Shown: one piece after another, positions 1-4,981 of the stretch | Layout of the letters: each line of letters starts with the position of its first letter | How positions within the stretch are numbered: the first letter of the stretch is position 1 | From: a virus | Direction: 5' to 3' (one strand) | Virus record (IMG/VR): IMGVR_UViG_3300047309_000205 | Span: 1 to 23,143 of that record | Length of the DNA stretch: 23,143 nt | Made by a program: the position numbers and the translations under genes | The notes under the pieces: generated by a model | What the model was told of the DNA's origin: nothing | Databases searched by the model: none | The model's input: the letters and a program-made list of their open reading frames with translations, nothing else

Positions 1-2
1 AC

Positions 3-854
3 AATAATCGCGCCAGTATCAATATCATGACTCTTAATTATAGCTTACGCTGTTTAGAGTTAATGAGCCAAAGTTTTAATCGTGTGTTTTTTATTCCTGG
101 CAACCACGATCTCTATTATAGAGATAAACGCGACATTCAAAGTGTTGAGTGGGCTAGACATATTGACAATATCACTATCGTAAATGACTTCTTTAAGGAA
201 GGCGACGTCAGTATTGTACCTTGGCTAGTGGGCGATGACCACAAACGACTGCAGAAGATTAATGCTCAGTATATGTTTGGTCACTTTGAGCTGCCACACT
301 TTTACATGAATGCAATGGTACAGATGCCAGAGCATGGTGAAATACGCCGTGAACACCTTGGGCATATAGGGCACGTATTCAGCGGGCATTTCCATAAACG
401 ACAATCAGAACGCAACATTACGTATATTGGTAATTGCTTCCCACATAATTACGCCGATGCAGGCGATGCTGAACGTGGTGTCATGATACTGCCCTGGGGC
501 GAAGATCCAGTATTTCATAGTTGGCCCGATCAACCCACTTATTTGGTGGCTAAACTCAGTGATATCGTAGCTGGTCCCAGTGCGATACTCAAACCACGTC
601 AGCATGTGCGTATCAATTTAGACGTTGATCTCAGCTATGAAGAAGCTAACTATCTCAAAGAAACATTTGTGGATCAGTTTCAACTGCGTGAGATTACATT
701 AATCCCGCCCAAGAAAACAGAATTATCAGACATGACTGGCGCTGCCGAGATCACGTTTGAAAGTGTGGATCAAATTGTTACAAATCAAATTACTAGTATT
801 GAAAGCGAACACTTTGATAAAAAGATACTGCTAGATATCTATAGGAACCTATAA
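3..854 (+). CDS. 47: Recombination endonuclease subunit gp47 (Mre11-like), 5'-partial
   Basis: Nuclease subunit of the T4 gp46/gp47 (Rad50/Mre11-type) complex, which resects DNA ends for recombination-dependent replication. The frame is open to the left window edge (reading N-N-R-A-S-I-N-I before the first ATG at 27), so the true start lies outside. Visible calcineurin-type phosphoesterase motifs are GNHDLYY near the start, GHFELPHFY in the middle and SGHFHKRQ, which supply metal-binding Asn, His and Asp residues. The first phosphoesterase motifs (DxH, GD) are not in the window. The stop codon TAA shares its last A with the ATG of gp46 (TAATG), so the two are probably translationally coupled and made in matched amounts. 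Family assignment is firm from motifs plus the gp46 neighbour. Confidence 0.93.
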   Translation, partial: NNRASINIMTLNYSLRCLELMSQSFNRVFFIPGNHDLYYRDKRDIQSVEWARHIDNITIVNDFFKEGDVSIVPWLVGDDHKRLQKINAQYMFGHFELPHFYMNAMVQMPEHGEIRREHLGHIGHVFSGHFHKRQSERNITYIGNCFPHNYADAGDAERGVMILPWGEDPVFHSWPDQPTYLVAKLSDIVAGPSAILKPRQHVRINLDVDLSYEEANYLKETFVDQFQLREITLIPPKKTELSDMTGAAEITFESVDQIVTNQITSIESEHFDKKILLDIYRNL

Positions 855-2644
855 TGTTCAAAGTTAAAAATCTCACTGTAAAGAACTTCCTAAGTGTGGG
901 TAATGTCACACAAGCTATTGACTTCAATCGCCAGGACCTAACACTGGTGCTGGGAGAAAACTTGGATCTAGGCGGTGATGATGCTGGTGCTCGCAATGGC
1001 ACCGGCAAAACTACTATCGCTAATGCTCTTAGCTATGGGTTATTTGGCAATGCACTAACCAATATCAAAAAAGACAATCTCATTAATAAGACCAACGGCA
1101 AAAACATGCTGGTCACAGTGGATTTTGAGCATGGCGGCAACCACTATCGCATTGAGCGCGGTCGTAAACCCACACTGCTGAAGTTTTATGTAAATGACGT
1201 TGAGCGAGTAGATGCTGCAAATAACGAAGCTGACGAAAGTCAGGGCGACAGCCGTGAAACACAACAGGAAATAGAACGTATATTAAGTATCAGCCCTGAT
1301 ATGTTTAAGCATATCGTGGCGCTAAACACTTATACTGAGCCGTTCCTAAGTCTTAGAGCAGCTGACCAGCGCAGTATCATTGAGCAACTGCTGGGTATTA
1401 CACTGCTAAGTGAAAAAGCTGATCATCTCAAAGAGCAAATCAAAGATACCAAAGATCTCATTACACAGGAACAATACAAGATTAAGGCCACAGAAGAAGC
1501 CAATGCGAGAATCAAGGAACAAATTGAATCACTAGAGCGTAGACAGCGGCTGTGGCAGAATAAACACGAAGAAGACAAAGCCAAACTGTCTAGATCCATA
1601 GGCGATCTAGTAAACATAGACATTGAGCAAGAATTACAACTGCATCGTGACCTCGATGCTTACAACACGCGCAAGAAGCAAATTGATGAATGCAAAAAGC
1701 TGATTAAACAGTATGCAGATGATAAGGCTAAGTTGGAAAAAGCTCAGGAAAAGCTGCGCAAAGAAATTGCATCACTGGATAATCACGAATGCTATGCTTG
1801 TGGACAAACTATACATGATGGCAAGCAGGAAGAAATCCGCAGAGACAAACAAGAGTCACTGACGGAAGCAGAAGCACAGTGGAACCGGTCTGATGCAGAG
1901 GAAAAAGAGCATAACGCATCACTAAAACAGCTAGGCGCCCTGGGCGCCATGCCCAAAGTGTTTTATGATACGCTGGCGGATGCACTGGATCATAAAAACC
2001 GGTTGGATGGACTAGTTAGGGATCTTGAAAACAAGGAAACTGAAACTGATCCCTACGTCGAGCAAATCGACGAGATGCAGAACAAAGCCGTAATTGAGAT
2101 TAACTATGAAACCATCAATCAACTGGAAATGTTGCGTGAGCATCAGGAATTTTTGCTTAAATTGTTAACGAACAAAGACAGCTTTGTACGTAAACGCATT
2201 ATTGATCAAAACTTAGGCTATTTGAATACACGTCTAAGCCAGTATTTGGAACGTATTGGGTTACCACATACTGTAACCTTTATGAATGACCTCACAGTTG
2301 AGATCACAGAACTGGGACGTGAGCTGGACTTTGATAATTTATCGAGGGGCGAAAGAACACGACTGATACTGAGCCTCAGCTGGGCATTTCGTGATGTTTG
2401 GGAAAGTTTATATCAGCCCATTAATCTCATGTTTATTGACGAGCTAATTGACAGCGGTCTGGATAGTAGCGGCGTAGATAATGCACTAGGTATGCTTAAA
2501 CGCATGAGTCGTGAGCTCAATAAAAGTGTTTGGTTAGTAAGTCACAAGGATGAATTAGCAGGTAGGGTAAACAATATACTACGAGTCATCAAAGAAAATG
2601 GCTTTACCACGTATGAAACCAGTACGGAAATAGCAAATATTTAG
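854..2644 (+). CDS. 46: Recombination endonuclease subunit gp46 (Rad50/SMC-like ATPase)
   Basis: ATPase partner of gp47. The 596-aa protein has the full SMC/Rad50 layout: Walker A GARNGTGKT at about 45-53, a long charged coiled coil from about 185 to 435, a zinc-hook CYAC at 313-316 inside the coil, ABC signature LSRGERTR at 496-503, Walker B LMFIDE at 525-530 and an H-loop SH at 563-564. Length is close to T4 gp46 (560 aa). The zinc hook is what dimerises Rad50 proteins. Translation starts at the ATG that overlaps the gp47 stop by one base. No internal anomaly was seen. Confidence 0.96.
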   Translation: MFKVKNLTVKNFLSVGNVTQAIDFNRQDLTLVLGENLDLGGDDAGARNGTGKTTIANALSYGLFGNALTNIKKDNLINKTNGKNMLVTVDFEHGGNHYRIERGRKPTLLKFYVNDVERVDAANNEADESQGDSRETQQEIERILSISPDMFKHIVALNTYTEPFLSLRAADQRSIIEQLLGITLLSEKADHLKEQIKDTKDLITQEQYKIKATEEANARIKEQIESLERRQRLWQNKHEEDKAKLSRSIGDLVNIDIEQELQLHRDLDAYNTRKKQIDECKKLIKQYADDKAKLEKAQEKLRKEIASLDNHECYACGQTIHDGKQEEIRRDKQESLTEAEAQWNRSDAEEKEHNASLKQLGALGAMPKVFYDTLADALDHKNRLDGLVRDLENKETETDPYVEQIDEMQNKAVIEINYETINQLEMLREHQEFLLKLLTNKDSFVRKRIIDQNLGYLNTRLSQYLERIGLPHTVTFMNDLTVEITELGRELDFDNLSRGERTRLILSLSWAFRDVWESLYQPINLMFIDELIDSGLDSSGVDNALGMLKRMSRELNKSVWLVSHKDELAGRVNNILRVIKENGFTTYETSTEIANI

Positions 2645-2696
2645 AAATATTACAGGTCAAATTGGTAGCACTAATTAAGATTACAAGGAGATAGCA

Positions 2697-2882
2697 ATGA
2701 CAACACATGAACAGATTTTAGCAGCCGTTGATGCATACAAAAAGGAACAGGATAGTTTTGAGATCAAGGGCGTTAAAGCCGCTGCTGGTCGTGCCCGTAA
2801 AGCACTCAGCGAGCTTGCAAAACTAACTAAAGTTCGTCGTGGTGAGATCCAGGACAAGAAAAACGCTATGTCAGCTAAGTAA
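2697..2882 (+). CDS. Small basic histone H1/Hc1-like protein
   Basis: A 61-aa Lys/Arg/Ala-rich helical protein. The stretch VKAAAGRARKALSELAKL (about 26-43) followed by TKVRRGEIQDKK resembles the chlamydial histone H1-like protein Hc1 family (N-K-A-A-A-x-R-x-R pattern), and similar small proteins occur in T4-like phages. Such proteins are thought to bind DNA, but a role here is inference. A good ribosome binding site, AAGGAGA at 2685-2691, precedes the ATG. The next gene starts 2 nt after the stop. It sits between gp46 and a nuclease gene, so a role in DNA handling is plausible. The family call rests on remembered sequence similarity, not a search. Confidence 0.6.
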   Translation: MTTHEQILAAVDAYKKEQDSFEIKGVKAAAGRARKALSELAKLTKVRRGEIQDKKNAMSAK

Positions 2883-2884
2883 GT

Positions 2885-3388
2885 ATGGCAAAACGAGTTA
2901 ACGGCAAAAGTAAGGGTAATAGCTTTGAGCGTAAGATCGCTAACTTATTGAGTGAGCGTTTTGCGCAGCATTTAGGCATTGCCCAAGCTTTCCGCAGAAA
3001 TCCAGATTCAGGAAGTTTTTTTGGAGGTAGCAATACCGCCAGAACTGCAACCCACAGTATGGACTATGCGGTGTTCGGTGATTTGATCTGTCCGCGTAAT
3101 TTTCGTTATAGTATTGAATGTAAGCATTACAAAACTGCACCAAGCTTTCAAAGCATTGTGGAGCACTCAGTGAAACAATGGGACGAATGGTTGGAGCAAG
3201 CAGAACAAGACAGCAAAAACTCAGGCAAATCACTGGCTCTTATTATTAAATACAACAACGTACCCGAAATAGTATTCACCACGGCAAACTTAACTGATCT
3301 CAAACTTGGCCTCAAATATAAAGATTACCATTTGTATCAACTCAAAGACTTCTTAGGCCTCATAGACTCCCACTTTTTTGTTTCTTAG
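2885..3388 (+). CDS. PD-(D/E)XK-type nuclease, possibly Holliday-junction resolvase-like
   Basis: A 167-aa protein with the signature order of restriction-endonuclease-fold nucleases: Glu15 in GNSFERKIANLL, then a basic loop FRRNPDSGSFFGG (about 37-48), Asp66 in FGDLICP, and E78-C-K80 in SIECKHYKT. The spacing D-x11-E-x-K matches PD-(D/E)XK enzymes, and the short N-terminal G-x-x-F-E-R-x-x-A helix recalls archaeal Hjc-type resolvases. Metal-dependent phosphodiester cleavage is therefore likely, while the substrate (junction, branched DNA or other) is inference. It is in the same transcription unit as gp47/gp46, 2 nt after the H1-like gene, consistent with a recombination or DNA-repair function. 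Last plus-strand gene before the convergent region. Confidence 0.65.
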   Translation: MAKRVNGKSKGNSFERKIANLLSERFAQHLGIAQAFRRNPDSGSFFGGSNTARTATHSMDYAVFGDLICPRNFRYSIECKHYKTAPSFQSIVEHSVKQWDEWLEQAEQDSKNSGKSLALIIKYNNVPEIVFTTANLTDLKLGLKYKDYHLYQLKDFLGLIDSHFFVS

Positions 3389-3421
3389 GCAATACATAGC
3401 AACTGCGTTTGGTCTAGGCTG

Positions 3422-3691
3422 CTAGACCCCTGTCGAGACTGCCAGTAAGCTGATGCCGTCGGATTTCAGGTGTTGCAAGGCAAGAACTAACTTAGGCTCC
3501 AAAGGATCTTGGGCTCTGTGAAACAGGCACAACCCATAACTTACATTACGCCGCTGATCCGTGTAATGTAGGTCCCGTTGATAACAAGCAATGCTAGAGT
3601 AGGGCGTACCGATCAACCGCGTCCGTGCAAATAAATTTGTAATCTCTTTAGATCAGTGACTGTAACGACTCGGATGAAGCGTTTCTTTCAT
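3422..3691 (-). pseudogene. Small minus-strand reading frame interrupted by TGA (unknown)
   Basis: Reading leftward from the ATG at 3691-3689, the frame gives 12 residues (MKETLHPSRYSH), then TGA at 3655-3653, then 76 further open codons to a TAG at 3424-3422. The open part contains TNLFARTRLIGTPYSSIACY and ends SLLAVSTGV. Its composition looks protein-like, but I recognise no family. It is co-directional with and downstream of the hub genes. TGA serves as a normal terminal stop elsewhere in the window (for example at 7998-8000), so genome-wide TGA recoding is unlikely. A nonsense-mutated gene, a shorter gene starting at the TTG at 3616, or a chance ORF over a structured RNA are all possible. 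Confidence 0.3.
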
Positions 3692-3716
3692 AATATGTCT
3701 GTCAAGGCATATTATG
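3689..3716. other. Strong hairpin over the start of the minus-strand reading frame
   Basis: CATAATATGTC at 3689-3699 pairs with GGCATATTATG at 3706-3716 (11 bp, one G-T wobble, 6-nt loop). On the minus strand, the ATG of the interrupted reading frame lies in the 3' arm, so it would be hidden in the RNA. It is nearly symmetric and could equally fold in a plus-strand RNA. Confidence 0.55.
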
Positions 3717-3808
3717 ACTGATTGATCTGGATGAATACCACAGTCAAAAGCATACAGTCTTAAAAGCAATTAAGGTATCAACAAAATGCATGAGCGTAAG
3801 CGAAATGC

Positions 3809-3828
3809 AGATGTGCGTCAGCACATCT
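3809..3828. terminator. Hairpin, possible bidirectional terminator
   Basis: AGATGTGC / GCACATCT with loop GTCA is a perfect 8-bp stem, followed on the plus strand by only TTTAAAG and on the minus strand by GCATTT. It lies between convergent transcription units, where a terminator is expected, but the U tract is too short for a textbook rho-independent site. A second small stem-loop with a GTAA tetraloop (3787-3809, TGCAT...ATGCA) abuts it. Confidence 0.4.
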
Positions 3829-3874
3829 TTAAAGAATACTTAAAATAAAATAATTGTGTGTATAACTATGGCTT

Positions 3875-4093
3875 CTAAAAGAAGGGTAACCCTGACTTTT
3901 TAGTAGTTTCTATATTGTCTTCTACAATTTTAGCTACGATTTCACGTTCTGCCTTGCTTAGGTCCATGGCTTCGGTGTAGGTAAGACCGCCTCGCATATA
4001 CCAACAAAACTTTAACGCTTCTGTTTTTAAGGCCTTTGATTCTTTATCATAGCCATCAAGCATTGCTATGATAGCGTCGTTATCTAATGTCAA
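3875..4093 (-). CDS. Small helical protein downstream of the hub gene (gp51-like or tail-chaperone extension)
   Basis: A 72-aa reading frame, mostly helical, with the core FCWYMRGGLTYTEAMDLS followed by KAEREIVAKIVEDNIE and the end TTKKSGLPFF. It lies in the -1 frame relative to the upstream hub gene and overlaps its stop by 4 bases (TTGA). Its own start would be a TTG with no convincing ribosome binding site, but the -1 frame is open all the way back to the slippery heptamer at 4105-4111. It may therefore be made mainly as the C-terminal part of a 351-aa frameshift product (275 hub residues + R-R-R-L + this 72-aa part). By position (T4 order 26-51) it could be the counterpart of the hub assembly catalyst gp51; the homology is unproven. 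Confidence 0.7.
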   Translation of the reverse strand: MTLDNDAIIAMLDGYDKESKALKTEALKFCWYMRGGLTYTEAMDLSKAEREIVAKIVEDNIETTKKSGLPFF

Positions 4094-4929
4094 AAGCCTA
4101 CGCCGAAAAAACTTGAATAATTAAACTCAATGGCCATTTCGTAATTTTCGCCACATTCATTGCATTTTACCGCGTATGGTTTTATATTAGCTTCTTTTGC
4201 CAAATCTTCAACTTTGTCCTGCAGTTTCTTAATTATAGTAGACTGGGCATTTTGATAAAATTCCTTTATGTGCTCTGTGTTATCGACTTTAGTCCCATCT
4301 TCTGCTACAATGTAAGCCGTGCTTTTTGTTAATATGTCTGTTGTTATATCTGCCAAACGTTTCATCCTCTGGGCCAACGCAGCTACCTTTTCTTCGGTCG
4401 CTAAATCAGACTCATTTATAGACATAACCATACGTTGTTCTTCAAAACCCAGTGTATTAGATTCATTTGCCTGTTGATAAGGCTGCGGTTTCAGCATGAT
4501 TTTCAAATTATCCACATCTAATGGCTGTGTATAATCTGGGCATTTGACAGAATCAAGTGCCAATCTCAAGTCAATGCTATAGGTATTAGACTTTTGGCAA
4601 TGCGGGCAGTCAGAATCAAAGTCCATGTCATGTCCATAACTAGCGATTCTTATAGCTATTAGCAGGGCATCAATGTCAACATTGGGTGCTACCCATGCAT
4701 TTTTAACATTTGGGCAGCAACTTTGTATGGTCTCAACTAATCCAGCACCATTCATTAGGGCATCTGGGGTACGAAGCACAATCTCATCCTTAGTGGTCAT
4801 AGGGTAAACTGGTAATTCTCCAGTTATTGGTAAATCTAAGCTGCCTTCTGGCCAAAATTTACCCAGGCTGGGCAATTTAATATAGATTGATGGCTGTCTA
4901 AAATGTTTTGCAAGCGGGTTTGAACTCAT
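4090..4929 (-). CDS. 26: T4-type baseplate hub protein (gp26-like)
   Basis: A 279-aa protein whose N-terminus (IKLPSLGKFWPEGS, then ELPVYPMTTKDEIVLRTPDA) is characteristic of the T4 baseplate protein family seen in cyanophage gp26 homologues. It has a split zinc-ribbon-like pair: CPHC at 108-111 and CNEC at 256-259. A charged helical segment lies between about 165 and 250. It should act in tail hub assembly in the cytoplasm. The ATG is preceded by AGGAA and, about 30 nt upstream, by a minus-strand late promoter. It is divergent from the tape measure gene. The gene ends with a slippery T-TTT-TTC five codons before the stop. T4 gp26 is 208 aa, and distinguishing gp26 from gp51 type needs a profile search. 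Confidence 0.78.
   Translation of the reverse strand: MSSNPLAKHFRQPSIYIKLPSLGKFWPEGSLDLPITGELPVYPMTTKDEIVLRTPDALMNGAGLVETIQSCCPNVKNAWVAPNVDIDALLIAIRIASYGHDMDFDSDCPHCQKSNTYSIDLRLALDSVKCPDYTQPLDVDNLKIMLKPQPYQQANESNTLGFEEQRMVMSINESDLATEEKVAALAQRMKRLADITTDILTKSTAYIVAEDGTKVDNTEHIKEFYQNAQSTIIKKLQDKVEDLAKEANIKPYAVKCNECGENYEMAIEFNYSSFFGVGF
4105..4111 (-). promoter_or_regulatory. Candidate -1 ribosomal frameshift site T-TTT-TTC
   Basis: On the minus strand the heptamer TTTTTTC sits exactly in the X-XXY-YYZ register of the hub gene (codons TTT-TTC are F274-F275). After a -1 slip the ribosome reads CGG-CGT-AGG-CTT and then enters the downstream ORF without meeting a stop. An 8-bp hairpin (ATCATAGC/GCTATGAT, 4046-4072) follows after 32 nt, farther than the usual 5-9 nt stimulator distance. 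Confidence 0.65.
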
Positions 4930-4940
4930 GGAATTATTCC

Positions 4941-4948
4941 TATAAATA
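4941..4948 (+). promoter_or_regulatory. T4-type late promoter for the tape measure gene
   Basis: A perfect TATAAATA octamer. With transcription starting about 7 nt after the box, the leader to the ATG at 4982 is about 27 nt. It forms one arm of an inverted repeat (4942-4950 with 4957-4965) shared with the opposing minus-strand promoter. Confidence 0.8.
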
Positions 4949-4958
4949 ATTGATATAT

Positions 4959-4966
4959 TATTTATG
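4959..4966 (-). promoter_or_regulatory. T4-type late promoter for the minus-strand hub genes
   Basis: Reads CATAAATA on the minus strand, 29 nt before the hub gene start at 4929. It faces the plus-strand box at 4941-4948, and the two predicted start points fall within a few bases of each other (about 4952-4955), so occupancy is probably mutually exclusive. Confidence 0.7.
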
Positions 4967-4981
4967 ACTTGAAATCAACCC

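Larger units (their letters stand above)
3389..3874. other. Convergent intergenic region rich in inverted repeats
   Basis: About 490 bases between the plus-strand recombination genes and the minus-strand hub genes. It contains at least four clear inverted repeats: 3411-3428 (7-bp stem, 4-nt loop), 3540-3572 (10-bp stem with one wobble), 3689-3716 (11-bp stem with one wobble) and 3809-3828 (8-bp stem). GATCAGT at 3651-3657 can also pair with ACTGATT at 3717-3723 and would enclose the third hairpin. A direct repeat CAGTC...AAAAGCA occurs at 3741-3752 and 3755-3768. No tRNA fold was found. The region could act as a bidirectional transcription barrier, encode a structured RNA, or hold the decayed minus-strand gene listed separately. 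The sequence alone does not decide. Confidence 0.5.

Noticed and set aside
3400-3640. tmRNA on the minus strand, suggested by GGACGCGG at about 3618-3625
   Set aside because: No T-loop (TTCRANY) with a 5-bp stem follows, and no GGGGCTGA-like 5' end, tag ORF or acceptor-stem partner was found.
3653-3655. Genome-wide TGA recoding (TGA as Trp) to explain the interrupted frame
   Set aside because: TGA ends other genes normally (for example at 7998-8000 and 4090-4092), and no other gene needs TGA read-through.
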